Shown in pieces: positions 1 to 10,357 of a DNA stretch of 64,000 nt. The notes under the pieces are model-generated. The model was not told the DNA's origin and did not search any database. It saw only the letters and a program-made list of their open reading frames with translations. A program made the position numbers and the translations under genes. The stretch comes from Kovacikia minuta CCNUW1 (GTDB taxonomy: Bacteria; Cyanobacteriota; Cyanobacteriia; Leptolyngbyales; Leptolyngbyaceae): positions 4,970,536 to 5,034,535 of the forward strand of contig NZ_CP083582.1 of the NCBI RefSeq assembly GCF_020091585.1, written 5' to 3'. The stretch's first letter is position 1. Every line of letters begins with the position of its first letter.

Positions 1-296
1 AAGGGTGAGAGAAACAGACGTTTGAGGGTACGCTGTTCCCGCTCGGAGACAAGGGTGGCGACACTGCCTCCCAGGCAGCTAAAAAACAACGCTGCCCCCA
101 CCAGAGTTGCCGGAGCCGCTCGCTCAAATGCCTGCTGAAAGGTAAGGTTTTCCTTAGCCCGCTCGGCAAAGATAGTGCCATTGAGCAGCAGCAGCGCGAT
201 CGGAAAAACACCCCAAAAAACCAAACTTCGTCGTCGTCGTCCCAGCTCCGTCAAAATTCGCTGTGCCACTGCCAGCATCTCGTACCAGACTTTCAT
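1..296 (-). CDS. ABC-2 type transporter permease, N-terminal fragment (gene runs off the left edge)
   Basis: The minus-strand frame opens with ATG at 296 and stays open to the window edge, giving 98 residues. It begins MKVWYEMLAVAQRILTELG, followed by a hydrophobic segment (VFWGVFPIALLLLNGTIF) and a second one after an amphipathic stretch (APATLVGAALFFSCLGGSVA), then a charged SEREQRTLKRL segment. The short cytoplasmic start, first membrane helix and the charged 'EREQRTLKRL' loop are typical of ABC-2 permeases, where this loop faces the ATPase. The ATPase partner would lie outside the window. The C-terminal part is missing because of the window, not because of a stop. Family call fairly sure, substrate unknown. 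Confidence 0.7.
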   Translation of the reverse strand, partial: MKVWYEMLAVAQRILTELGRRRRSLVFWGVFPIALLLLNGTIFAERAKENLTFQQAFERAAPATLVGAALFFSCLGGSVATLVSEREQRTLKRLFLSP

Positions 297-546
297 GCGT
301 CCTTTTCATGCCCGATCGGGTGAAGTTTAGAAGAATGATTTTTGATAGAAAATGTATCTTTCACTGCTTAAATCTTTAGAAGACTCCGCATTTTCCTAAG
401 AAATACCAAAATCTTCCCGATTTTAGGGTAATTCGGCTTTTCAATATCTGGAGTAATTTGACCCCACACTCCGTATCTGGAACTCCAGTTTCCAGGGAAT
501 ATCCAGTAGTATTATCGTTCGCCTGTTTCTAAGGATCAGCACTTTC

Positions 547-2563
547 ATGACCCGCTTGTTCGATCTTTCTCTCCAACAATCATTTTCTCGCCGCGCTCTA
601 CTTAAAGTATTTGGTATTGGGACTGTTGGAGGGATACTGGGCTACTCCCGCTTTTTCCAAACCCCACCCCAGCGTTTATCAACAGGATTCTCTAACCCTA
701 CCTCGCCAAACCAGTCGGCCTCGAACCGTTGTTGTGGTTGGAGGTGGGCTGGCAGGGCTTGCCTGCGCCTACGAGCTGAGTCAGCGGGGCTTTCAGGTCA
801 CCTTACTGGAACGGGCTGCCCAACTGGGGGGCAAAATTGCCAGTTGGTCGATCGCAGTCAATGGGCAACCTTTCCGCATGGAACATGGCTTCCACGGATT
901 TTTCCCCCAATACTACAACCTCAAAAGTCTGGTCAAAGAGTTAAATATTACCCAGAACTTTCGTCCCCTGAATTTCTATTCGGTGATGTACCGCGATCGC
1001 AAGTACAAGCCAGAAATTTTTCGCCCCAGCCATTCCGCCTTTCCCTGGAACATTGTGGATCTGGCAGTTTCCTCTACCAACCGCCTGCGCTGGGGACTCA
1101 ACCTGACCAAATATGAACACTGGCAAGTATTTCGGGAAATTACCGGATTTGACCCCCAAAGTAGTTTCCAACGGCTGGATCACCTCTCGGTTGCAGAATG
1201 GGTTCATCGGGACTTTCCCAGAGGGCTGTATGACCTGTATTTCCTGCCCTTCGCCAAATCTAGCTTGAATGCGCCGGATGTTTTAAGTGCCGGAGAGCTG
1301 ATGCAATTCTTCCACTTTTATTTCTTCGGCAATCCGGAGGGGCTGGCGTTTGAAGGCACCCGCCAGGACATGGGAACCAGCCTGGTGCAGCCGATCGCCC
1401 AATCGATCCTCAACAACGGTGGCAGAATCATTCCCGAAGCGGCGGTCAGCAATATTCATTGGGACAAGGGGCAGATTACCTCCCTCACCTATCAAACCGG
1501 GAATGCGGCAGATGCCACTCCTTTTTGGGTGAGAGCCAATTCAGGACTGAATCAGTCAGCGGGAAACCTTCGCTTTTATGGAGCCGGGGATGCCGTGTAT
1601 GCCACCAACAGCAACCAAAAACAGGCGCTTTCCCTCACCTGCACCCATCAGGGCTGTACGGTTCAACCGGATACAAAGGGTGAATTTCATTGTCCCTGTC
1701 ATGGGGCAGTGTTTGATGCGGATGGGCGCGTTCTGCGGGGACCCGCTCAGCGAGATTTGCCCCGGTTCAAAGTGTTGCAACAAACAGAAGAGCGTTTACA
1801 GCTTGTCGCGTTGCAGCCGGAACCTCTGGTAGGGGGCAGGGGGCAGGGGGCAGGGGGCAGGGGGGAACCGAAAACTGTTCAAGCTCCATCCACCGAGACG
1901 TTAACAGCAGATTATTATGTCCTGGCGGCGGATGTTCCGGGGATGCAGCGGCTGTTTACAGGCATGACGGGCAGCGTGGATGCCCAGGTGAAGCAGCAGG
2001 TCGAGAAGCTGGCGATCGCTGACCCCTTTGCCGTTTGTCGCTTCTGGTTCGATCGCGACTTTGCCTGGGATCAAAGCTGGTTTACCTCCCTATCCGGCTA
2101 TCGCCTGACGGACAGCATCACCCTCTATCACAAAATTCAAGATGACTATATCGCCTGGGCAGAGAAAACGGGCGGCAGTGTGGTGGAACTCCATGCTTAC
2201 TGTTACAAGGAAAAGGAATTTCCGAATCAGGAGAGCTTATTGACCACATTCGAGCAGGAACTTTACGAAATTGTGCCTGTTTTGAAAGATGCAACGATGC
2301 TGCACCGGGAGTTGGTCAACCAGAAGAATTTTTCCGGCTATCCACCGGGCAGCTATGGCGATCGGCCCAGCACCCAAACCCCAGTTCCCAACCTCCTATT
2401 TGCGGGCGACTGGGTGAAAATGCCCTTCCCCTGTGGGTTGATGGAACGTGCCGTCAGCAGTGGTTTACTGGCAAGTAACGCAATTTTACAGCAGGAAGGC
2501 TTACAACGCCGTCCCCTATTGACCGTGCGCCCGGAGGGGATGCTGGCGATGTTATCTGGCTAG
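547..2563 (+). CDS. FAD-dependent oxidoreductase with inserted Rieske domain (CrtU/CruE carotenoid desaturase-like), Tat leader frameshifted
   Basis: The main frame (611-2563) encodes a dinucleotide-binding start, VVVVGGGLAGLA, an amine-oxidase/phytoene-desaturase-like body and a C-terminal FAD-binding segment (LLFAGDWVKMPFPCGLMERA). A complete Rieske 2Fe-2S motif, CTHQGC...CPCHGA, is inserted at about residues 344-368. Cyanobacterial proteins of this kind are related to the aromatic-carotenoid desaturases CrtU/CruE; the exact substrate is not provable here. The frame at 611 can only start on TTG, without a ribosome site. In the other frame, ATG 547 starts a twin-arginine leader (SRRALLKVFGIGTVGG). 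The two frames must join near 650-710 by +1, so the natural protein probably starts at 547 and one base is extra or the gene is damaged. A guanine-rich repeat encodes a GRGQGAGGRG insertion near residue 410. Confidence 0.72.
1829..1866 (+). repeat. GGGGGCA tandem repeat inside a coding region
   Basis: Four copies of a 7-bp GGGGGCA-type unit lie in frame in the FAD/Rieske oxidoreductase gene, between the Rieske domain and the C-terminal FAD segment. They encode a glycine/arginine-rich loop. Confidence 0.75.
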
Positions 2564-2750
2564 GGAGTGGGGTAGGGTGTGGGGTGTGGGGTGTAGGGTG
2601 TAGGGGAAGAGTTTTGAGTTCTGAGTTAGAACTAAGGCTGAAGGCTGATAGCTACTGGAACACTGACGTTGTGTCTCCGTCTCTTTTTCTGACTCCTGAC
2701 TCCTGACTCTTTTATCCTTCATCCTTCATCCTTCATCCTTTACCCACCCC
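2564..2750. repeat. Heptamer-rich spacer between convergent genes
   Basis: The spacer holds TGTGGGG/TGTAGGG heptamers at 2575-2606 and a CCTTCAT heptamer run at 2712-2742. No gene is seen. Confidence 0.7.
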
Positions 2751-4439
2751 CTACTTTCCCCGACTAATCCTGATCCACTCTGTAACCCCATCTGCGATCG
2801 CCCCTACCAGCTTTTTCTGCTCAGTTGGGTTGACGATCCACTCGTACTCATTGGGATTGATCATAAAACCTAATTCCAGCAAAACAGTGGGCGCAACCGT
2901 GGGGCGGGTGAGTGCCAAATTGTTCCAGAAGACTCCGTAGGAAGGGCGTTTGAGGGTTTTGGTCAGGTAATTGTGCAGAAACACTGCCAGGCTATGCGCC
3001 TGGGCGTTGTACCAGAAAGTAGCCATTCCCTGGGTTTTAATGGCATCGCCATTGTCGGGTAAGGCATTGTAATGCAGGCTCAGGGCAAGGGTTGGTTGCA
3101 CCTTATTGATCAGATCAATTCTGGCTTTAAGCGACACATCCACATCCTTCTCGCGGGTCATGTAAACCGTTGCTCCCCGTTGCTCTAGTTGCTCCTGGAG
3201 GAGTTGGGAAATTTTCAGCGCCACCGCTTTTTCGGGATATCCGGTTGGTCCACTCGCCCCTGTGTCTTCTGGTCCACCATGACCGGGGTCAAGCAAGATC
3301 TTGATGCCTGCAAGAGAATTTTGAATTTTGAGTTTTGAATTTTGAATTGAAGATCTTAACGCCTGGCTCCTGTCCCCTGGCTTCTGGCTCCTTCCCCCCG
3401 GTGGATGCCGCAGCGACAGGATCAGACTGGTTCCCTCATAGCGTAGTTTGTAGCCCCATTGCTGGTCGGTTTTGAGGTTAAAGGTATATTGCACCTGACC
3501 GGGAGTGGTCTGTTGCCAGTCGAGGCGAGCAATTAGAGGATCGTCGTCGAGTCTGATGATGTCGGTTTGGGCAGTGGTGTTGTAGAGAGTCAGGGTGAAG
3601 CTGCGATCGCCCTGTTGCACACTAACCGGAACGGGCACCTGAAGCGGAAACACAACCTCCGTCCAGCCATCCACCTGATTAGCTTTGATGCTGCGGATCA
3701 GGGAAGTGGGGGGAACCGCACTCTTTTGCAGTTGCACTTCTTTGCGATTGATCCAGGCACCGTAGTCGAGCCTTACCCATTCACCCTCGTATCCGGTGAC
3801 CGTAGCGCGGGTGCCTTTGGGGAGTGGGGTCAGGCGGGAGTAGTCGGTGCTGGGGCCAGTACGGGCAGCCCCGCTATCTGCGGTCACTTCGGCAACCTCC
3901 AGTTGCGTAGGAGACAAAATCCGGATGCTGCCAGGACTCGTCTGACTCATGCTTTTGCCGTCCACCGTCAGGAAAAATTCGGGTTTCCCCAGATCACCCA
4001 GCAACACGGTTTGGGCATACCCCTGGTAACGACTGGCAGCGATCGCCATTGGCTGATTGTTGGCCGTCAGCACCGCTGCATTGGCGGGCAAATCGATCGA
4101 GGTTTGGGGCATCAGCGGCACCAGTTGTCCCGCCAGCTTCACGGTGACATTCGCATTCCCCTGGGCGATGGCGCTAAAGCAAATGGGTTCATTCGGCTGC
4201 CTGGCAATATCCACCGCTGGTGTCAGAGAATCTTTGGCAAAGGCAAGCCCTTTGGGCAACTCCGGTTCCAGCGGCAACCGGGTAACGGTCAACTTCACCT
4301 CCTGCTTGCCGTACCGCAACGTAAACTGATTTTCGCCCAGCTTCAACGGAAAACTGGGGGCAAAATGTCCTGCGGGGCTACGGGCGATCGGTTCACCATT
4401 GACCAGCACCGTTCCCTTAGAGGGAGCCGTGCCAATCAA
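2751..4439 (-). CDS. N-acetylmuramoyl-L-alanine amidase (Amidase_3) with SH3b and AMIN-like domains
   Basis: Zinc peptidoglycan amidase that cuts the bond between muramic acid and the stem peptide. From the ATG at 4439: an N-terminal beta-rich region, an SH3b domain at about 180-236, an AMIN-like beta domain at about 245-345, and Amidase_3 at about 378-562. Zinc/catalytic residues are visible in LLDPGHGG, the Glu of TGYPEKA, SLHYNA and VLLELGFM. Coding sense clearly continues upstream in the same frame (PLHLTYPPANHQTTADQIF precedes residue 1), with a signal-peptide-like VPVLAAQ, but that extension has no usable start codon. A proper leader starting at 4648 lies in another frame, separated by a heptamer tract (see those entries). 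A repeat-derived linker occupies about residues 348-377, just before the catalytic domain. Export to the periplasm is inferred. Confidence 0.9.
   Translation of the reverse strand: MIGTAPSKGTVLVNGEPIARSPAGHFAPSFPLKLGENQFTLRYGKQEVKLTVTRLPLEPELPKGLAFAKDSLTPAVDIARQPNEPICFSAIAQGNANVTVKLAGQLVPLMPQTSIDLPANAAVLTANNQPMAIAASRYQGYAQTVLLGDLGKPEFFLTVDGKSMSQTSPGSIRILSPTQLEVAEVTADSGAARTGPSTDYSRLTPLPKGTRATVTGYEGEWVRLDYGAWINRKEVQLQKSAVPPTSLIRSIKANQVDGWTEVVFPLQVPVPVSVQQGDRSFTLTLYNTTAQTDIIRLDDDPLIARLDWQQTTPGQVQYTFNLKTDQQWGYKLRYEGTSLILSLRHPPGGRSQKPGDRSQALRSSIQNSKLKIQNSLAGIKILLDPGHGGPEDTGASGPTGYPEKAVALKISQLLQEQLEQRGATVYMTREKDVDVSLKARIDLINKVQPTLALSLHYNALPDNGDAIKTQGMATFWYNAQAHSLAVFLHNYLTKTLKRPSYGVFWNNLALTRPTVAPTVLLELGFMINPNEYEWIVNPTEQKKLVGAIADGVTEWIRISRGK
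3305..3398 (-). repeat. Repeat-derived in-frame insertion in the amidase gene
   Basis: The segment combines AATTCAAAACTCAAAATTC-type and GGAGCCAGG-type short repeats, both common in spacers of this genome. It is read through in frame and encodes a linker rich in Ser, Gln, Lys and Arg between the AMIN-like and catalytic domains. Confidence 0.7.
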
Positions 4440-4522
4440 AAAAATCTGATCCGCCGTTGTTTGGTGGTTGGCAGGTGGATACGTAAGGTGAAGGGGTTGA
4501 GCTGCCAGAACGGGGACTGTAA

Positions 4523-4648
4523 TTAGGAGGAAGGGGGTGTGGGGTGTGGGGTGTGGGGTGTGGGGAAGAATTGCGCTGCTTGAACTGGCGCGGCAAGCAA
4601 TAGGGGGAGGAGGGAGGAGGGAATGGGGAGAAAGGGGGATGGTTTCAT
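4523..4648 (-). other. Detached signal-peptide ORF of the amidase gene
   Basis: ATG 4648 opens MKPSPFLPIPSSLLPLLLAA followed by PVQAAQ, a textbook lipid-free signal peptide with an AxA cleavage site. It then enters the TGTGGGG tract, is read as Thr/Pro/His, and stops at 4523. The amidase frame is offset by two bases, so leader and enzyme would be joined by a gain of one heptamer or loss of two. I infer this is the true amidase start, currently out of frame. Confidence 0.55.
4533..4565. repeat. TGTGGGG heptamer tract, four perfect units
   Basis: Four uninterrupted TGTGGGG units occupy 4538-4565, preceded by a G5 run. The tract sits exactly between a signal peptide and the amidase body. A 7-bp unit changes the reading frame by one with each copy gained or lost. 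Confidence 0.85.
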
Positions 4649-4685
4649 ATCAGGTGTCAGGGGTTAGGGAAAGGATGAAGGATAA

Positions 4686-6614
<1,929 letters not shown>

Positions 6615-6664
6615 TGAACAGGGTGATGGTATTCAATCTGTAAAATGGTGTGTGAGGAAGGCGT

Positions 6665-6877
6665 GTGGCTTATTGGATAAAACTCACCTACGAACGCAAT
6701 ACCTATGTGATTGATCTGGATCGGGTTGCAGCCTTCTGTTATGTGCAGAACGGCAGAATTTCCTTCTCTTTAGTGGATAGCAATACGGCAGTCATCGTCA
6801 ACCAGCAGAACGATCCGGCAACCTATCAGAGCATTCTGGATTACATTGAAAAGCGAACCGGACATACGCTGCCGTAA
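6665..6877 (+). CDS. Conserved small hypothetical protein (70 aa)
   Basis: GTG start at 6665 with a GAGGAAG ribosome site a few bases upstream. The product, MAYWIKLTYERNTYVIDLDR at the N-terminus, is a compact alpha/beta-looking protein without membrane segments or cysteines suited to metal binding. It follows pyrG by 50 bp on the same strand and may be cotranscribed. Size, codon use and ribosome site support a real gene; I recognise it only as a small cyanobacterial protein of unknown role. Confidence 0.65.
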   Translation: MAYWIKLTYERNTYVIDLDRVAAFCYVQNGRISFSLVDSNTAVIVNQQNDPATYQSILDYIEKRTGHTLP

Positions 6878-6885
6878 GGAGTGAG

Positions 6886-7010
6886 GGCAAAAAGAAAGGA
6901 TAAGGGATAAAGGATAAGGGATAAAGGATGAAAGATGTCATCCACTCCCCTCCTCCCTCCTCTCCCTTCTGCCCTCTGCCCTCTGCCTTCTGCCTTTTTC
7001 TAACCAGGTG
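6886..7010. repeat. GGATAAA/GGATGAA heptamer and CTCCCTTCTGCC-type tract
   Basis: Polypurine heptamers at 6893-6930 are followed by CCCTCTGCC repeats at 6955-6997. The tract lies upstream of the HDAC-like gene and is in frame with it, which explains the spurious long upstream extension of that frame. Confidence 0.75.
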
Positions 7011-7017
7011 TTTGCAA

Positions 7018-7935
7018 ATGCTCCCAATCATTTACTCCGACGAGTTTTTGCACCATGAAACGGGTTATTTTCATCCGGAGAAACCGGAGCGGCTAACCGT
7101 AATCAAGGATGCGTTGAAAGCAGCTACATGGGCCGATCGGTTGGAGTGGCGATCGCCAACACCGCCGGAAACCCGCCCCGTAATGCCTATTTTGGAACGG
7201 ATTCATTCCCCTCGCTACATTGAGGCTGTGCGCCAACTGGCAACCACAGGGGGAGGCTACATTGATGCAGATACCCCCGTTTCACCCCGCACCTTTGAAG
7301 TAGCGCTGCTGGCAGTTAGCGGCTGGCTCGATGGGATTGATCATGTTTTGGCAGCAGATAACCCGGCATTTGTGCTGGCGCGCCCACCCGGACACCATGC
7401 CTTAAGTCAAATGGGGATGGGGTTTTGTATTTTCTCGAATGCGGCGATCGCTGCCCACTACGCCCTGGAACAACCGGGAATTAAGCGGGTTGCAGTTTTG
7501 GATTGGGACGTGCATCATGGTAACGGCACCCAGGCGATCGTTGAAACCAATTCCCAAATTGCCTACTGTTCGCTGCACGAGTCTCCCCAATATCCCGGCA
7601 CTGGTGCCGCCGATGAGCGGGGCCTTTACGACAATGTGTTGAATCTGCCCATGCGGGGGGGTAGCACCATTAAGGGGTATCAATCTGCATTTGAACAAAA
7701 GGTAATGCCTTTCCTGTCTAAGTTCCAACCCGATTTGTTGATTGTCAGCGCGGGTTATGATGCCGCTGCTGCTGACCCCCTTGGCGGAATTTTATTAAAC
7801 CCAGAGGATTATGGGCTATTGACTGAATACTGCCTACAACTGACTCGACGGATTGTGTTTGGGCTAGAAGGGGGATACGACCTGGAGGCGATCGCCCAGG
7901 CAGTCACCGCTACCATTGCAAGATGTTTGGTTTAG
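7018..7935 (+). CDS. Histone deacetylase / acetoin-utilization family zinc hydrolase
   Basis: Arginase-deacetylase fold amidohydrolase; bacterial members deacetylate small molecules, polyamines or proteins. ATG 7018 (MLPIIYSDEFLHHETGYFHP) is chosen because the 30 codons before it are repeat-derived. Key motifs: the paired histidines RPPGHHAL near residue 125, zinc ligands in LDWDVHHGNG near 162, and the tail GLEGGYDLEA, which carries the transition-state Tyr. Length is 305 residues, normal for the class II-like bacterial group. The substrate is not known. It stands alone between repeat tracts. Confidence 0.9.
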   Translation: MLPIIYSDEFLHHETGYFHPEKPERLTVIKDALKAATWADRLEWRSPTPPETRPVMPILERIHSPRYIEAVRQLATTGGGYIDADTPVSPRTFEVALLAVSGWLDGIDHVLAADNPAFVLARPPGHHALSQMGMGFCIFSNAAIAAHYALEQPGIKRVAVLDWDVHHGNGTQAIVETNSQIAYCSLHESPQYPGTGAADERGLYDNVLNLPMRGGSTIKGYQSAFEQKVMPFLSKFQPDLLIVSAGYDAAAADPLGGILLNPEDYGLLTEYCLQLTRRIVFGLEGGYDLEAIAQAVTATIARCLV

Positions 7936-8056
7936 ATAGGGAGTAGGGAGTGGGGAGTGAGGGATAAAGAGGTCATCGGTTGAGGGGGTGATAAGTTCTT
8001 CATCCTCCATCCTTCATCCTTCATCCTTCATCCTTCATCCTTTCCCTCCCCCTCCC
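7936..8056. repeat. CCTTCAT heptamer run between convergent genes
   Basis: At least five CCTTCAT/CCTCCAT units occupy 8000-8042. No terminator or gene is seen. Confidence 0.7.
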
Positions 8057-8701
8057 CTACAACTGTTGGGTTACTGGCAAACACTGTTGAGTTTGCCCTG
8101 CTTTGGCAAATGGCTTCGGGACTGCCAGAGTTTCCTGGCGCAAGATCTGGTTGTCAGAACCCAGTAATCGGAGTTCACACACTCCCGTAGCACCAGAAGC
8201 AAGCAGGACAAAGGCACCATTATTGCTCCAGTCGCGTTGAATCTTGCCATTGTTGAAGGTGACTTCTACGATCGCAACTTTAGGCTTCAAAACCTGTCCG
8301 TAAAGAACAACATAGCGATCGCGCTTATTCACGGATTTGCTAATTCCATACTTAACCAATTGGTCTGAAGCATCTTCAGCATCCTGGGTTCGATAGCTGC
8401 CACCGCCAGTGACCTGCCAACTAATCCCATTTCGTTTCACCACCTTGTGCCCAAAAATGGTCTGCATCGGTGATTTCTGGTTTTTGCCAGGGCAAAGCGC
8501 ACTATAAAGAATAATGATTCCCTGTGCCCACTTCTGGGTACTTACGACCTGAAGATCCTCTGCCTTTACTTTTCCATCCATTGGACAATCTACCTGCTGG
8601 TAAATCAAATCCTTCGGCATTGCCGTCGCCAAGATCGAGAGGGCACAGCTAGAGATGGTTAGGGCAACAAGTCCAGTTAAACCAATCAGCAACCGTTTCA
8701 T
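8057..8701 (-). CDS. Putative lipoprotein of unknown function (214 aa)
   Basis: ATG 8701 opens MKRLLIGLTGLVALTISSCA, a signal sequence ending in an ISSC lipobox, so membrane anchoring through Cys19 is likely. The rest is soluble, with four further Cys and a beta-rich look (RDRYVVLYGQVLKPKVAIVEVTF). No enzyme motif is seen. Upstream lies an AT-rich promoter region to 8820. I do not recognise the family; the gene is convincing by leader, length and codon use. Confidence 0.75.
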   Translation of the reverse strand: MKRLLIGLTGLVALTISSCALSILATAMPKDLIYQQVDCPMDGKVKAEDLQVVSTQKWAQGIIILYSALCPGKNQKSPMQTIFGHKVVKRNGISWQVTGGGSYRTQDAEDASDQLVKYGISKSVNKRDRYVVLYGQVLKPKVAIVEVTFNNGKIQRDWSNNGAFVLLASGATGVCELRLLGSDNQILRQETLAVPKPFAKAGQTQQCLPVTQQL

Positions 8702-8859
8702 TGTTCTTTTCTAAAGATTAACCGTGCGATCGCCGTTAAAAGATGCTTCCATCTTTAGTCTAAGTTTGCCCCAGGATTAAAACCAAGTTAATGCTTCTTA
8801 AGGATGAATGACTACGTTTCATCACGTTCTGTAAGAAAACACTGACAAAGTTAGCGCCA

Positions 8860-8984
8860 GGAAGGAAAAGAATAAAGAATGGATAAAGGATAAAAAGCAG
8901 TTTCCCCCCCTCACCTCATCCCCCCACTCCCTGCTTCCCCACTCCCCCTCACCTCGCTTACCTTCCCCATCTCCCCTGACTGCT
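8860..8984. repeat. Purine/pyrimidine heptamer spacer
   Basis: GGATAAA units near 8880 and CCCCACTCC/CCCCTCACC tracts up to 8984 fill the space between the lipoprotein and methyltransferase genes. No gene seen. Confidence 0.6.
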
Positions 8985-9936
8985 TTACCCCTCACCCTCG
9001 TCCACGGTCGATCGCCTACTTTTTTGTGCCATGAGGGTATTTCGTTCCCAAAAAATTTCATTGGTGTATCCCTGAATGGCTCTATCAGCCTCAGCCAACT
9101 CCAAACGTTTCTCCGTTAAAAGGCAGTAGTCCTCGTCCAACTCAATGCCCAAATAACGCCTTCCCAGTTTCTTGGCAACCACGGAAGAAGTCCCACTCCC
9201 TAAAAAGGGATCAAACACGATTTCACCGATCCTTGTACTGGCAAGGATCAGTTTTGCGATCAGCTTTTCACTTTTTTGGGTGGGATGGTCGGTATTTTCG
9301 GGCATCGACCAGAAGGGGATTGTAATATCAGTCCACAGATTAGAAGGAAACGTGTCCCTAAAGTTTCCATTCTGGGTTTGTTGCCAGTCCTTGGGAGTGC
9401 CATCTACAGTGCGGTAGGGAGCGACTACACGACGGCGCAATGTTAACCGCATCGACATTAAATGTGTAGTCATCCGAGACTGTGCAAAACCAGATGTCTT
9501 CGCTGGCATTTTTCCAGTTAGCGCGAGCACCCCGTCCCTTTTCCCGCTCCCAGGTGATACGGTTACGCACAACAAAATGGGTAGAGGCAACGGTAAAAAT
9601 TGAAGCAGATGAGTACCAATCCCCACAAATGTAAATTGAGGCAGAAGGTTTGAGTAGGGGAATAAGCACAGATACGATTTCATCAAGCCAAATGGTGTAT
9701 TCCTCCACCGTTTGCCTAAAGAATTTTTGCCGATTGAATGCTTTGTTCAGATTGTAGGGGGGGTCGAGAATCAGCAGGTCTACAAAACCACGGGGTAAAC
9801 AAGCTGCCCATTCAACACAATTGCCTTGAATGGTTCCCTGAGGTAGCTCTGTCAGAACCGTAGCAGGAACTTGTTGAATCAGACGAGACTGGAGCCGAGT
9901 TCGATCGGTGGAGGTTAACTCCAGCGTTCGGTTCAT
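8985..9936 (-). pseudogene. Site-specific DNA methyltransferase (N6-A/N4-C type, DPPY), one-base frame break
   Basis: The 5' part (ATG 9936, MNRTLELTSTDRTRLQ) carries LLILDPPYNLNK, then WEREKGRGARANWKNASED. The 3' part carries FWSMPENTDHPTQKSEKL and DPFLGSGTSSVVAKKLGRRY, the SAM-binding region. Order DPPY before the SAM motif indicates the beta class. The two halves are in different frames: removing one base at 9441 restores VDAVNLRRRVVAPYR. The halves otherwise look intact and no stop accumulates, so the break is recent or an assembly error. No restriction enzyme gene adjoins it, so it would be an orphan, as with cyanobacterial methyltransferases acting on GGCC, GATC or CGATCG; which site it reads cannot be told. 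Confidence 0.8.
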
Positions 9937-10357
9937 CGGCGCTCGTGGTAGATCATGAAACTGCAAAACTTTCAGCAACCTCAGGAAGGCTTTAGGCTAA
10001 CGATCGCTCAATTATTGCCCAACCTCAGCAAAAGAGCGCATTTAGATTGGAGATTTTAGATTGAAGATTTTAGATTGGAGATTTTAGATTGAAGATTCTA
10101 GCTTGTAAAAGCCTTTGTAAATGAGCCTTCCGGAAAATTACTTGCTCTGAAGTACTATATGGGTGAATCCTGTCCAGGTGTTGCTGAACTTGGGGATTAA
10201 ATTTGTCGGAGCAATGCCTGTGTGTTTGCCCTGATCATTAGCGGGGTAGGCAACAGGCACGTCCCCTACGAGACAATCATTCCTTGATTAGCAATGCTGT
10301 CTTTTTTCAATCTAAAATCCGCAATCTAAAATCCGCAATCTCCAATTTGCAATCTCA
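9937..10357. repeat. Spacer with inverted AATCTAAAATC repeat arrays
   Basis: A 14-bp GATTTTAGATTGGA-like unit is repeated about four times at 10037-10093. The reverse complement of the same unit recurs at 10306-10348, directly before pdxH, so the two arrays could pair. Between them (10105-10300) no gene or tRNA is seen. Confidence 0.7.

Noticed and set aside
3567..4526. Long plus-strand frame (319 codons) opposite the amidase
   Set aside because: Exact antisense of a well-supported gene, no family features, Gln/Gly/His-rich as shadows usually are.
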